Origin: Odobenus rosmarus divergens
Taxonomy: Eukaryota; Chordata; Mammalia; Carnivora; Odobenidae
Length of the DNA stretch: 64,000 nucleotides
Assembly: GCF_000321225.1 (NCBI RefSeq)
Contig: NW_004450330.1
Location: forward strand, 1,761,636 to 1,825,635
Reading direction: 5' to 3'
A program made the translations under genes and the position numbers. Position 1 is the first letter of the stretch. Each line of letters begins with the position of its first letter. Positions 1 to 12,049 of this stretch are shown piece by piece. Below the pieces are notes generated by a model. That model saw nothing but the letters and a program-made list of their open reading frames with translations, searched no databases and was not told the DNA's origin.

Positions 1-151
1 AGAGATAGAAAGCACAAGAGGGAAGAGGGTCAGAGGGAGAAGCAGACTCCCCGCTGAGCAGGAAGCCCGATGTGGGACTCGAACCCGGGACTCCAGGATC
101 ATGACCTGAGCCGAAGGCAGTCGCTTAACCAACTGAGCCACCCAGGCGCCC
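1..151 (-). repeat. Can-SINE, 3' part cut by window edge
   Basis: Reverse-oriented SINEC body ending in the inverted head GAGCCACCCAGGCGCCC. Its tail lies left of position 1. Confidence 0.93.
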
Positions 152-211
152 TTTTTGCATTATAATTCTTCAGGTGATGATGATTAAAGCTTATATTTAT
201 TGAGGTATTTT

Positions 212-413
212 TTATTTTTTAAAGATTTATTTACTTATTTTAGAGAGAGAGAGAACACAGTGGGGAGGGGCAGAGGGAGAGGGAGAGAATCTTAAGCAGA
301 CTCTGCACTGAGCATGGAGCACAATGTGGGGCTCTATCCCATGACCCTGAGAGCATGACCTGAACCAAAACCAAGAGTTGGACACTCAACCAACTGAGCC
401 ACGCAGGCGCCCC
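212..413 (-). repeat. Can-SINE, older copy
   Basis: Inverted tail TTTTTTAAAGATTTATTTA, GA-rich middle, and inverted head ending GCAGGCGCCCC. Diverged; no clear target duplication. Confidence 0.9.
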
Positions 414-1133
414 TAAAGTAGTTAAACTGTTTTTTGCTTAAAATTGTTACAGTGTAAGAAAATAGAAGTGGTGACTAAAATTAAAAAATTATTTTTCTTA
501 AGAAGCAAAAAGGAAACATTAAGAAGCAAGTATTCTAATAGTTTTCACTGATGTAATTTTAACTTGTTTCTGTCTGTGAGCAAAGATAATCAACTCAGAC
601 TCTAATTTGGCATAAACAGGGAGCTGAGATCTTTCTCCTTTCTGAACTAACTGAATCATCACTGAGAATCAGATTTACAGTAGAGTGTTTCATCATGTCC
701 AGCTCAAAAATCATAGATACTTTATATGTGTATATAAAGCTTTCAAAATACTCTCCTGCATGTGACACATTATGTGGAAGGACTCTGTGATTATATTCCC
801 AAGGGATCTCATTAGTCATCACAGTGGGCTGGCCATTCCACTATAGATTTAGCCTTAGCCCTCCCTGCATTGTTCCTTCATCTGGACCAGTGGAAAGGTT
901 AGATCCCAAAGCAAAAACAACCTGTGAAAGATTCTTGGGCTATTGAAAATTTCTGATTCACTTTGGGATCTGTTTCATGTTGAACCAGGAGGAAAAGGAC
1001 TATGGAATCCATTCTTGTCCTGGAAAGTCTTAAGGAGAGAAGTTGTAACACATTTTATTTTCCCACTTACATCTGGCCTTGGAAGGAGAGAAATGAGAAA
1101 GAGAAGGAAGGATTTTAAAAATCAAGTATTCAT

Positions 1134-1317
1134 GGGGCGCCTGGGTGGCTCAGATGGTTAAGCCTCTGCCTTCAACTCAGGTCATGATCCCAGGGTCCTG
1201 GGATCGAGTCCCGCATCGGGCTCCTTGCTTGGCGGGGAGCCTGCTTCTCCCTCTGCCTGCCGCTCCCCCTGCTTGTGCTCGATCTCTCTCTGACAAGCAA
1301 ATAAAATCTTAAAAAAA
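1134..1317 (+). repeat. Can-SINE
   Basis: Head GGGGCGCCTGGGTGGCTCAG, CT-rich middle, then AATAAAATCTTA and an A-run. Confidence 0.95.
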
Positions 1318-2224
1318 GAAATATACACCTTGACACCAACTCACTGATCTAATCTTATGGGCAAAGACCAGGAATTCAAAAGTACCCAAACTTGGGTCAC
1401 TCTAGGGCAGGTGTCTGGCTGTGACACTGCAGTCATTTGATGGTGGCTTAGCAGGACTTTCAACCAGTTCATTGTACATGCAAATAACAGATGATTCAAG
1501 ACAAGAAAAGGTCTTTGTACACTTTTATTGCACCATGATAATTTCCTAAGTAGGTAATAATTCTTTCTCAGTGATCTAGTTTCTTTCTTTCTTTTTTTTT
1601 TTTTTGGGTGTAGCTTATTTCTAAATGAAAAGGGCTGCCAGGTGATGGTCTTTACAAAAACAATAAACTTTTATTTGCTTTATATATAATCTAAAATTAA
1701 GTGTGCCATAAATTTCTATATTTGGTCACTTCTGATTATGGAATTTCTGTCCTGTAACAACACAGGATATGGCTATATTTTCTTTCTTGAATCCTGATCT
1801 TTTAGGGAACTAGAGATGTTGAAAAGGGGTTTGCCTTTTTATTTCGAGTCCCTTTACTGTCTTTCTCCTCACCTTCCACAAGTCTGGGCCGCTTTGGGAT
1901 AAAGTGTCCATTTGTTTATGATTCCTACAATTATGGCTTCAGGACTGAGAATGGAAGCAAGTACCATCTGAAAAGGAAACAAAATACATGTGTTTCTGTC
2001 TCAGCAGCACAGCATTAATAACTTGAGTTCAAGGGTAGCTCGGGAAATTAACAATGGCAGTAGTAGAGCTCATGTTTTACCACTGTTCATTTACATATGC
2101 TCTATGGGAAATGAGAGTAGCCAGGAATCATAGGACTGTGGCAAACTGTTTATACCTATGGAAAGGGCACAGCTGTCACTGGGCTAGCCCAGTGCTACCA
2201 TGTAGAAATGTGGGCTCAGGATGG
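1318..2224. other. No gene seen; unique-looking intron or flank
   Basis: AT-rich DNA without recognisable coding or repeat content apart from a T-run near 1590-1605. Confidence 0.5.
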
Positions 2225-2241
2225 CTAGACCTCCTGATTTT

Positions 2242-2765
2242 TATTTTTTTAAAACCGTAAATAAAATGAAAAGAGTATTTATATTGATTATCTGAATATT
2301 GTATATAGCATGAGCTGAAAAATTCTCAATATAGATAGATAATAGAAAGATAGGTGATTGATTTTTTTTTCAACTGCATTTGTCTCTAATATTGTGTCAC
2401 TGGTATTCTGATGAAATACTGTGTTCAAAATATATGACCTTTTTTTCATAAAATGTTCTAGTATTTTCTTAAAGTTACATTCTATATTTAATGCATTTGA
2501 AATTGTTAATTCCTTCCATTTGCTTGTCTGAAAACAAATTATGCTAAATGAAAGATATTCTCAATTCTAAAAAAAAAAAGATTTTATTTATTTGACAGCA
2601 AGAGAGAGAACGAGAGAAAGCACAAGCAGGGGGAGTGGCAGAGGGAGAGGGAGAAGCAGTCTCCCCGCTGAGCAAGGAGCGGGATGCAGGACTTGATCCC
2701 AGGACCCTGGGATCATGACCTGAGCCAAAGCCAGATGCTTAACTGACTGAGCCACCCAGGGGCTC
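2242..2765 (-). mobile_element. Can-SINE with about 315 bp of 3'-transduced flank
   Basis: The SINE body occupies about 2567-2765 in reverse orientation. Beyond its tail, unique AT-rich sequence (about 2252-2566) is followed by an A/T tail. The whole 524-bp block is bracketed by exact 17-bp copies of CTAGACCTCCTGATTTT (2225-2241, 2766-2782). The right copy is followed by AAAA, a canonical TTTT/AAAA L1-endonuclease site. No duplication lies between SINE and flank, which implies one insertion event carrying both. Confidence 0.75.
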
Positions 2766-2782
2766 CTAGACCTCCTGATTTT

Positions 2783-3969
2783 AAAAGAGAAAATAGAAAT
2801 CTGAATTTTATGTTAATCCCCTAATTGTATACATTCACTCCAAAATTTAAAAGATACTTAATGAGCCACAGAAGACATGTGTCCAGGCAGGATGTGGCCC
2901 CTGGGTGCCATTTTGTCTGTTGGTAGCCAGGAGAGCCTCTTAGGGTGGTGAAGAAGAAGTTACAAAAGTCCTGAGATGGGTGCCCAAGGAGTAGGGAGGT
3001 TATGACCTGTAAGACCTGGCATGAGTTTCACTGTTTTCTCTCTTTTTCTGTTTGCTGAGAGATTGCATTTTAATTTTCTGCTCTTCTGTTCTTAAGGAAA
3101 ACAGACTTCCCTCCTGAAGAAAGAGTGCCTGGGGATGTTGAACCCTGTTAAGGGCTCCAGGAGCTCAGTGAGGCTGAGCAGAGATGGGGCAAAACTGGTT
3201 ACACATTAGGGTTTGAAGCCAGGGTGTCACTTGAGAGCTAAGACTCAGAAGTATCTGCAGGATGGGCAGGACTCGGCATAGAAGCAGAGCTGCCAGACCC
3301 AAGGATGGAAAATGGGTGGAAGGGGTAGTCAAGAAGTGTCCTAGTGGGCTTTGCTTAGCTGTGGATGGGGAGGGAGCTGTTGAGCCAGCCAACCTTGTCT
3401 GGACAGTTGTTGGTGATCAACCCAGAGAAGTAATCTAGGCTGAATTTCCTGAAGGCTCAATATCTTCTCTCCATTTATACCCCTTTGGTGATTCCTACAT
3501 ATTCTTCAAGAGCAGGAACATTATTCAGTAGGCACACTTGATGTCATCTGGCTTCAGCATTATGACTTAGACAAGACAAGTCACTCTGCTTCCAGAATGA
3601 GGGTACAGACTTTGGAATACCTAGTCATTCCCACGATCATATGCTGGATGCTCTTGGATTTAGGGGGCTGATAATTTATACTGTTCTCTTTATTCTCTGA
3701 ACTGATTGAGAAATAGAGGCCTCTCAGAGTTCAAAATACCAACTTTATTCCCAGTGGAACTGGACCATGATTACAGCCTGTGGCCAGATGGTCTTCATAC
3801 CTTTTCTCCCCAAATTTTAACTTCTGTTCACTCCATTCCAGGCAGACTTGCTGAACAGTTGCCTTTGGGTCGGAAGGGAGAGTTTGTGTCCTGAGGACAA
3901 GCTACTGCTAAAGAGGAATAGGGCAAGTCACGTAAGGATAATGACATAGAACACTTTAGCCCCATTCAG
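2783..3969. other. No gene seen
   Basis: Unique-looking DNA. The short open frames on both strands here have no coding character I recognise. Confidence 0.45.
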
Positions 3970-4145
3970 TGTAGCAGTGGGTTCTCAAAGTGTGGTCCTC
4001 ACACAAACAGCATCAGCATTACCTCGAAACTTGTTAGAAATGTAGATCGGTGGTCTCTAACCCAGATGAACCAAAGTAGAGACTCCGGGGTGTGGAGCTC
4101 AAAAGTCTTATGATTCTGTTGCAGTTAAAGTTTGAGAATCATTGC
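3970..4145. repeat. MER5-like hAT DNA-transposon relic
   Basis: Contains the mammal-wide MER5 phrasing: GGTTCTCAAAGTGTGGTCC near the left, GAACTTGTTAGAAATG-like middle, and TTTGAGAATCATTGC at the right end. Ancient and non-autonomous. Confidence 0.7.
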
Positions 4146-5329
4146 AGTAGAGGAGTAAGTTTCAGTGGGCCCAAGACACCGTCTCACCAGTAAGATAAAT
4201 CAGTGCCCCGCCCTTGGGGAGGGTGAGAAATGAATGTAGAGAAGAGGCCAAGAGTGCTGCTTTTACAATAAGCTCTCATGGAAACATAAGATAGAATGGA
4301 TTTCCCCTAGCCGATAATCTTGCCCTCTCTGGAGGACTGTAGTCTGAGAGGACCAGCGGATGCAACCATGAAGACTTTCTTTAACTGCCTCTTTTCTCAT
4401 CTGTTAGCGTTGCCTCCCTTTTCTCTAAAGGATAAAGGAGAGGCAAAGGAATGAATACAAGCAGGGAGAGGGAGAATACTAAAATATGATAGGAAGAAAA
4501 TAATGGAATAGGTATTGTATTCCTTCCAATATCATTCTTTATAACTTACTCTTCATATATTTGTACTTTATTAGTCTCTGATTAATTTTTCTAGTTGTGA
4601 CCCCAACTATACAGGCCATTTGACTGTGATAGTGTTATTTGTCATTGAGTCCATGCTAAATGACGCTGGGCTCTTTGCTTCCTGTTTGTGTCTGTTCCGT
4701 TTCATGTTATTGAATTGTGTATTGATTATTATGTTCTTCATATTCACTTGGACATTGAGACTGTTTATATTGCTTTTGTGACCTTGAGCAGGTTGTTCAG
4801 ATTTACTTTCAGAGTCTTCAAATCAGAACAGAGGTCTGGTTAGCCATTAAAATACTCAGTGATGGCAAGTACTGGTCTCAATCCATATAGTTGGTGTTTT
4901 ATATTCTAAGGTGAAAAAAGAGATAAATTTCCTAACTGCTTGTGCTTGGGAAAGATTTTTTTTTTTGCTTGCACCAACCTTTTTAGAGGTTTGAAATAAA
5001 ATTATACCTCATTGGGTATATACAGCCTCAAAGAGATATGGATATTATGGTTCCTTTTATTTATTTATCCCCGCCCAGCCCCACAATACAGCCTCTTGTA
5101 AACATACTCAATTCCATGCAGTCCAGAGTGGAAGCTTACTTCCATTAAATAATTAATCTTTCCAATTACTGTTACAGGTACGAAAAATGCTAAAGAATTC
5201 AAACTACCTCTGTTTATAAGTATTTTGCTTAGACTTCATCTAAAAATGGAATTAATAGTGCTATTAATAATCACAGCAACTGAATAGTTACTGTGTTTCA
5301 AGAACTGTTTTAAATTTGGGTAACAACTA
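4146..5329. other. No gene seen
   Basis: AT-rich unique-looking sequence with no supported feature. Confidence 0.45.
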
Positions 5330-5480
5330 TATGGGTAGGTAGGACATGTCATTCCCTTTATACAGATGAGGAAACAGGTTCAGGGACCTTAAATGACCTG
5401 TCCAGTTAATAACAGCAGAGCAGAATCAAATCTAAGTCTGGTTATACCAAGCTGTATATCTCTTAACCACCGAGTTTGCT
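5330..5480 (-). repeat. MIR SINE relic
   Basis: Contains ACAGATGAGGAAACAGGTTCAG followed by GACCTGTCCAG and AACCA-type ends, the inverted MIR core. Confidence 0.7.
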
Positions 5481-5609
5481 AGATGGGCTAGCTCCTGGGC
5501 TAACTCCTGACAAGAATTGCACTGGGCCTACGTCAGAATAGGACAGGTCTTAGGTGGTTGGTGGGAATACTTAAGCAGTATGAATTGCTCGTTAGGGGAC
5601 AAAATTTAG

Positions 5610-5760
5610 AAATTCTGAATTTTGATCTTATTCAGGTTTCTGGGTTCTCCCCTAAAACTTCTGAATGATAACCTTTGGGGATGAGACTCAGGAATCTGCG
5701 TTTAGCATAAGCTCTGCAGGTTGAGTTTATGACTGCTAATGAGAACCACTTCACCTAATT
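5610..5760. repeat. MER5-like hAT relic
   Basis: Shows the GACTCAGGAATCTGCG and TGCTAATGAGAACCACT phrases seen in MER5 elements. Confidence 0.6.
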
Positions 5761-6111
5761 GCTGGGTAGCATTTACTGTCTATTGCAGTAATCTCTGGGC
5801 CCCAGTCTATTAGGTGGGGTTAAGAGTAAGGCATCCTACTTATCATTATTGGCAGAATCTTCAGTCTTTTCCTTTTTGTGGTGTTTTTCAGCCGCTAACC
5901 TGAATATTTGACTAACTTCCAATATATGTGCATATCCTATTGAAGGGAAAATTTATTTAAGGAGAGTCAAAGCCAGCACTGGCCCTTCCTTACAAACACA
6001 CTATTCTTTTCACTCTGCTTCCCCTAAATGATAGCTGTTTTCTCTTGTGGGCCATTCACAGCCAAGGTGGTAAGAACATCTTGTTCTGAATAAAACTGTG
6101 TGAGCCTGTAT

Positions 6112-6700
6112 TAGTTTTCTGTTGCTTCCCTAACAAAATTTAGTGACTTCTATAACACATTTATTACTTTACAGTTCTGTAGGTCAGAAGTCTGACATGG
6201 ATCTTATCACTGGGCTAAAGGTGTTGACAAGGCTGTTCCTCTGAAGGTCCTCAGGGGAGGATCTCTTCCATGGCTCATTCAGGTTGTTGGCAGAATTCAG
6301 TTTCTTGAGATGGTAGACCAGAGATCCTCATTTTCTTACTGAATATAAACTGAAGGCCATTCTGAACTTCTAGAGGTCACCTGTGGTGACCTTGGCTCAT
6401 GGCCCCTTTTCTCCATCTTGAAAACCAGCAGCAGAGTTCAGCCCTTCTCACACTTTGAGTCTCTCCTCTTCCTCCATCTTTCTTACTCTGCAGGGGAAGG
6501 TCCTTGCTCTTAAGGAATTCATGGGATTAGATTGGGTCTCTCTAGATCATCCAGGATAATTTGCCCCATCCCAAGGCCCATACCCTTAGTCACATTGGCA
6601 AAGTCCCTTTTGCCATGTAAGGGTAACGTATTCCCAGGTTCTGGGGGTTAGGGCATGGGCATCTGGGGGGCGGGGATTATTCCGCCTGCCGCTGACTGAA
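6112..6700. repeat. MaLR-type LTR relic (MLT1-like)
   Basis: Begins GTATTAGTTTTCTGTTGCT, continues with TTACAGTTCTGTAGGTCAGAAGTC and ends with a GGGCATGGGCATCTGGGG and TATTCCGCCTGCC stretch, the usual order of MLT1-type solo LTRs. No internal retroviral genes were seen. Confidence 0.6.
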
Positions 6701-7640
6701 ACATTGTCTGCCTTTGTTGACAGATAAGCCAGCAGTGGTCATCACTGCCAGCAGGGTTCCAGGCATTAATGTTGACGTGTATGAGAAAATGTTATTTAAT
6801 TGGATATTTTTTCTGAATTGAAATCATCTCAGGGCCAGATTCCAAAACAAGTAGTTTTGGAAAGGATATTCCAGGACTTCTGTGTAGGCAAGGAGAGCTA
6901 CAGTAGCACTTACCTCTGTGTGTCGCACAGGGAAGTAATTCACATTGTGCCCGCTTCTCTGGTAATTTAGATTTGGAAGAAAATTCTGACGTGAAGTAGG
7001 GCCACTCATTCAACCAGGTTATTTGCTTTTAGTTTCTCACTGCAGGCCAGGTGCTCTCATGCTTCCACTCCTTTGTTCCTGCCCCCTCAGCTGCCTGCTC
7101 TGCCCTTCTGTCTGTCTTTCCATTTATCTGTAATAGTACATGCGAATGACAAGTTTTGACACCTGCGAATTCTAGGAGACATTTTCCACGGTGCTGAAAG
7201 GGTGGCATCAACTCATTTTTCCCAGTAGGTGACTTAAAAGGATAAAAAGAATATTATCTGCCACTGTTTCAAAGGCCATTTTAAATTCTCTCTGATGTCT
7301 TCCTCCATAAATCTGCACAGCATTAAAGATGCCCTTGCAGCATCTTGGACATAGTAGGGACTCAGAACTACTTATTGATTTGAAGTTCTAAACTTAAACG
7401 ACTGTGGTTATATTGTCGATACACCAAAATTCTGCCTAAGATACGTGTATTTATTATTTTATGTTGTTAACAAAAGGACATTGCTAAGAATGTCTAATTT
7501 AAGGACTAGAACTGGGATTGTTAGAGGTAAGATTTCCAATTCATCTTTTACTAAATATATAAATTCATATTCTGTCAGATTACCTAGCAGAGAATGGTGG
7601 GAGCAAGGGAGTAGACTTTTTGGTTTTTGCCCATTTCTGA
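6701..7640. other. No gene seen; possible L2 end near 7310-7380
   Basis: Mostly unique-looking. A phrase resembling the L2 3' end (GGACATAGTAGGGACTCA) occurs near 7348. Confidence 0.35.
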
Positions 7641-7860
7641 ATCTTTAATTGACATGCAGTACACATGCAGACAACTGTACAAATCATGAGTGTATAACTT
7701 GATGAATTTTAACAAAATGATACTCTCATGAAATCGGCACCTGTATCAAGAAACCAGAATTATTACCAACATCCCCAAAACCTTCCTGTTTCCTTCCAGT
7801 TATCACTACTCTCAAGGGTAATTGCTACCCTTAAATTTGAGAAGTTTGAGAAATGAACTA
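7641..7860 (-). repeat. Ancient L1 (L1M-type) fragment
   Basis: Resembles the inverted 3' region common to old mammalian L1s (TTGATGAATTTTAACAAA, CACCTGTATCAAGAAACC, TATCACTACTC). Subfamily not assigned. Confidence 0.5.
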
Positions 7861-8118
7861 TTTTTAAGATACAGGAAAACATTCTTATATTGTGAAAATA
7901 GTTCCTATAAACAAATCTCCAAGTAAGAATATGTGGGTTTGCAGAGATGTAAAAAAAAAAACGTGGCTCCTGCCCAGAAGGTGCATCTAAACGTAAAACA
8001 ATAAGTTCTTTTCTAAATGTTCTTGCTTTATCAAATAGTTTCAGTTACATATGCAACTTTGAGTCAGATTATTATTTTCCAATATTTACTGATACTGTAT
8101 TGGTTCAAACAATACTTT

Positions 8119-8310
8119 GTTAAAGATTTTATTTATTTAAGAGAGCTCACGAGAGAGCACACAAACAGGGGGGAGGGAGGGGCCAGAGGGAGAGGGAGAA
8201 GCAGACTCCCCATTGAGCAAGGAGCCCCATGCAGGACTTGATCTCAGGACTCTGGGATCATGACCTGAGCCGAAGACAGCCGCTTAACCAACTAAGCCAC
8301 CCAGGTGCCC
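8119..8310 (-). repeat. Can-SINE with exact target duplication
   Basis: Flanked by 18-bp copies of TGGTTCAAACAATACTTT (8101-8118, 8311-8328). Confidence 0.95.
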
Positions 8311-8596
8311 TGGTTCAAACAATACTTTTGCCTCCAATATTCACAAGTTGTTAAAATTGCACCATGCACTTGGCCCTGAGCGGTGCCTTGGCACTGCATC
8401 ACTTTCTGCATAGTTTTTATTGAGATCAAGTTAGTATATTTTCTCTGGAATTTTGGTTGAGGTTCATAGTAGGTACTCAAGAAAAAACTCTTGTCAGCAA
8501 AGGTGGCAGCCACCATACTGCACATTTTAATTGTCTACCACAGCACTTCCCGGAAGAGTGGAAAGTGAAATTGCTTGTAACAAAATGGAGTGGATA

Positions 8597-8794
8597 TGGG
8601 GCTCCTGGGTGGCTCAGTGGTTAAGTGTCTGCCTTCGGCTCAGGTCATGATCCCAGGGTCCTGGGATCGAGCCCCACGTCGGGCTCCCTGCTCGGCGGGA
8701 GGCCTGCTTCTCCCTCTCCCACACCCCTGCTTGTGTTCCTGCTCTTGCTAACTCTCTCTCTTTCAAATAAATAAAATCTTTAAAAAAAAATAAG
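8597..8794 (+). repeat. Can-SINE with exact target duplication
   Basis: Flanked by CAAAATGGAGTGGATA at 8581-8596 and 8795-8810. It lies 290 bp from the inverted SINE at 8119-8310, so the two could pair in RNA. Confidence 0.95.
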
Positions 8795-10452
8795 CAAAAT
8801 GGAGTGGATAAAATATTAGAGAAGCTGAATTCAGGGCTATCCATTGTCCATTCATTTTCTGTGTTCAAGGACATGGAAGCATTATTTCTAAAAGTAAAAC
8901 ATTCGAAACCACCTTAGTTACCAATATGAATGCTTAAATAAATCATGCTATGGTCATAATGTGGACTGTTAATGAAGCATTAAAGGCATGTTTTCAAAAA
9001 ATGCTTAATGATAGGGGAAATTTCTTGCAATACTAAGTAAAACTATATATTGAAAGATCTTTGTGAAAAAAATATATTCATGCACGTGTGTAGAAGAGAG
9101 ACTAGAAATTCATAACATATTGGCTCTCTGGTTGTTTCTGAATGGTGTACTTGAGAGCAATTTAAATTTTCTTATTTTCTAAATATTTTCCACTTTGCAT
9201 GTTACTTTTCAAAAATCAGAAAATAGACACACAGGATCCATTTTTTAAAAAGGATGCATTGGGCAATCCCTATCAAAATACCACCAGCATTTTTCATAGA
9301 ACTAGACCAAATGATTCTAAAATTTATATGGAACCAGAAAAGACCGCAAATAGTGAAAGTAATATTGAAAAAGAAAAGCAAAGTGGGAGGTATCACGATT
9401 CCAGACTTTAAGCTGTATTACAAAGCTGTAATCATCAAGACAGTAGGGTACTGGCACAAAAACAGACACATAGATCAATGGAATAGACTAGAGAACCTAG
9501 AAATGGACTCTCAACTGTATGGTCAGCTAATCTCTGACAAAGCAAGAAAGGAGAAAAAAGTCTCTTCAACAAATGGTGTTGCAAAAATGTAACAGCCGCA
9601 TGCAGAAGAATGAAACTGGACCACTTTCTTACACCATCCACAAAAATAAAATCAGAATGGTTGAAAGAAAGACCTAAATGTAAGACAGGAATCCATCAAA
9701 ATCCTAGAGGAGAACATAGGCAGCAACCTCTTTGGCCCCGACTGCAGCAACTTTTTACTAGATATGTCTCAAGGGAAACAAAAAGCAAAAATGAACTTTT
9801 AGGACTTCATCAAGGTAAAAAGCTGCTGCACAGTGAAGGAAACAAAACTAAAACTGACAGAATGGGAGAACATATTTGCAAATGACATATCGGTTAAAGG
9901 GCTAGTATCCAAAATCTACAAAGAACTTATCAAACTCAACACCGAAAAGAAAAAACAAATAATCCAGCTAAAAATGGGTAGAAGACATGAATAGACACTT
10001 TTCCAAAGACATCCAGTTGGCTAACAGACACATGAAAAGATGCTCAACATCACTCATCAGGGAAATATAAATCAAAACTATGATGAGATATCACCTCACA
10101 CCAGTCAGAATGGCTAAAATTAACCACACAGGAAACAACAGATGTTGGCAAGGATGCAGAGAAAGGGGAACCCTCCTACACTCTTGGTGGGAATGCAAGC
10201 TGGTGCAGCCTCTCTGGAAAACAGTATAGAGGTTCCTCAAAAAGTTAAAAATAGAGCTACCCTATGACCCAGCAATTGCACTACTAGATAATTATCCAAA
10301 GGATAAAAAATGCTGATTTGAAGGGGCACATGGACCCTGATGTTTATAGCAGCACTATCAGCAATAGCCACATTATGGAAAGAGTCCAAATGCCCATTGA
10401 CCAATGAATGGAGAAAGAAGATGTGGCATGCATTTATATATACATATATACA

Positions 10453-10479
10453 TGTACACACACACACACACACACACAA
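10453..10479 (+). repeat. (CA)n microsatellite
   Basis: About 13 CA units inside the L1 copy, after ATATACATGTA. Confidence 0.9.
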
Positions 10480-10885
10480 TGGAATATTATTCAGTGATCA
10501 AAAAGAATGAAATCTTGCCATTTGCAACAAAGTGGATGGAAGTAGAGGGTATTATGCCAAGTGAAATAAGTCAGAGAAAGACAAATATGATTTCACTCAT
10601 ATGTGGAGTTTAAGAAACAAAACAGATGAACATAGGGGAAGGGGAGGAAAAATAAAGTAAGATAAAAACAGAGAGGGAGGCAAACCATAAGAGACTCTTA
10701 ACTATAGAGAACAAAGAGAGTTGCTGGAGGGGAGGTAGGTGGGGGATGGGCTAAAAGGGTGCTGGGTATTAAGGAGGGCACTTGTTGGGATGAACACGGG
10801 GTGTTATATGTGGGTGATGGGTCACTGGATTCTGCTCCTGAAACCAGTGCTGCAGTGTATGTTAACTAACTTGAAATTAAATTTT

Positions 10886-11087
10886 TTAAAAATTTTTTAT
10901 TATGTTAATCACCATGCATTACATCATTAGTTTTTGATGTAGTGTTCCATGATTCATTGTTCGCGTATAACACCTAGTGCTCCATGCAGAACGTGCCCTC
11001 TTTAATACCCATCACGAGGCTAATCCATCCCCCCACCCCCCCTCCCCTCTAGAACCCTCAGTTTTTCAGAGTCCATCTCTCTTATGG
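10886..11087 (-). mobile_element. Carnivore L1 3' end nested in the A-tail of another L1
   Basis: Inverted L1 3' UTR (TTATGTTAATCACCAT ... GTGTTCCATGATTCATTGTT). It is flanked by exact 15-bp copies of TTGAAATTAAATTTT (10871-10885, 11088-11102), the right copy followed by A's, i.e. a TTTT/AAAA site. Confidence 0.88.
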
Positions 11088-11296
11088 TTGAAATTAAATT
11101 TTAAAAAAAGTGGGAAAGGAATTTCTGATGGTAAAAACCAGCAACAATGGGGGAAAATGAAAAGGAAAAAACACCAATTAAACTTCAAAATTCAGAAAGC
11201 AAATAGACCTGGAAATTACTTAGTCAACCTGAAGTTTTATTAAAAACCTGTAGAAAAAGTTGAAAACCAGTTTTATTTGTATCATAAAATATTTTT

Positions 11297-11475
11297 TTAA
11301 ATGTTTTATTTATTCATGAGAGTCAAAGAGAGAGAGAGAAAGAGGGGCAGAGGCAGAGAGAGAAGCAGGTTCCCCGCCTAGCAGGGAGCCCGAGGCAGGA
11401 CTTGATCCCGGAACCCTGGGATTATGACCTGAGCCGAAGGCGGATGCTTAACCATCTGAGCCACCCGGGCGCCCC
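11297..11475 (-). repeat. Can-SINE
   Basis: Inverted head ends GAGCCACCCGGGCGCCC. Imperfect flanks TCATAAAATATTTTTT and TCATAAAGTATTTCTT suggest a 16-bp target duplication with two changes. Confidence 0.92.
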
Positions 11476-11972
11476 TCATAAAGTATTTCTTACATACTCC
11501 CCTACCCTTCTCCCCAAAGGATGCATTGGGCAGATAATTGACTTTTCCTGTGAAGTCCTTGGGGGAAATTAGACACAGCAAATCCCTGTTTTAGTCAAGA
11601 AGTTAGCAGGATTCCACACAGTAGCAGCAGGGTCACAAACATCTGTAAATGGTCCGCCCTGAAATAATGTAATTTTTTGATGCAAAAATCATTAGTGGTC
11701 ACTTCATGCAACTTTCTATGTAGGAATCCCTAAAGACAACATTGCACCCCCAAAATGTACTTTGAGCTTATATTGGAGCATGCCCAGTGGAGAGAACTTT
11801 AGTATTCCCAAGGGAGCCCAGGTTGGCTCTGGACCATTGGGACAGTATATATTTCTTTATTATCGATGCAGAAATTTTCTGGTATTTTGGCCTAATGATC
11901 CTAGTTTTGCCATCCTGTGGCCATATAGAGCAAGAATAAGTTTCTTCAATACAGGTGCCTTTTAAATATATG
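11476..11972. other. No gene seen
   Basis: Unique-looking. The short open frame at 11762-11965 shows no family signature. Confidence 0.4.
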
Positions 11973-11985
11973 TCAGTGTATTTTT

Positions 11986-12015
11986 TTAAATTTTATTTTA
12001 TTATGTTAATCACCA
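11986..12015 (-). mobile_element. 30-bp extreme 5'-truncated L1 3' end
   Basis: The 30 bases equal the terminal bases of the inverted L1 tails at 10886 and 15653 (TTATTATGTTAATCACCA). Exact 13-bp copies of TCAGTGTATTTTT (11973-11985, 12016-12028) flank them, and AA follows. It is a complete target-primed insertion with only 30 bp of payload. Confidence 0.85.
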
Positions 12016-12049
12016 TCAGTGTATTTTTAACAATCATTGCGGTAGAATA

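Larger units (their letters stand above)
9240..11110 (+). mobile_element. 5'-truncated L1 (ORF2 3' end and 3' UTR), interrupted
   Basis: Starts inside ORF2. The translated stretch at 9254-9480 shows [21 protein letters not shown] and I-D-Q-W-N-R. The C-terminal ORF2 region follows, broken by frameshifts, then a CA microsatellite (about 10454-10478) and a 3' UTR ending about 10885. The A-tail is interrupted by a second L1 end (10886-11087) and resumes at about 11103. It encodes no intact protein. Confidence 0.9.

Noticed and set aside
9254..9592. 112-codon frame that looks protein-like
   Set aside because: It is L1 ORF2 remnant, frameshifted and truncated, not a host gene.
10886..11087. A possible separate conserved repeat shared with 15653-15868
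   Set aside because: Both are simply the inverted 3' UTR of carnivore L1, confirmed by the matching tail at 11986-12015.
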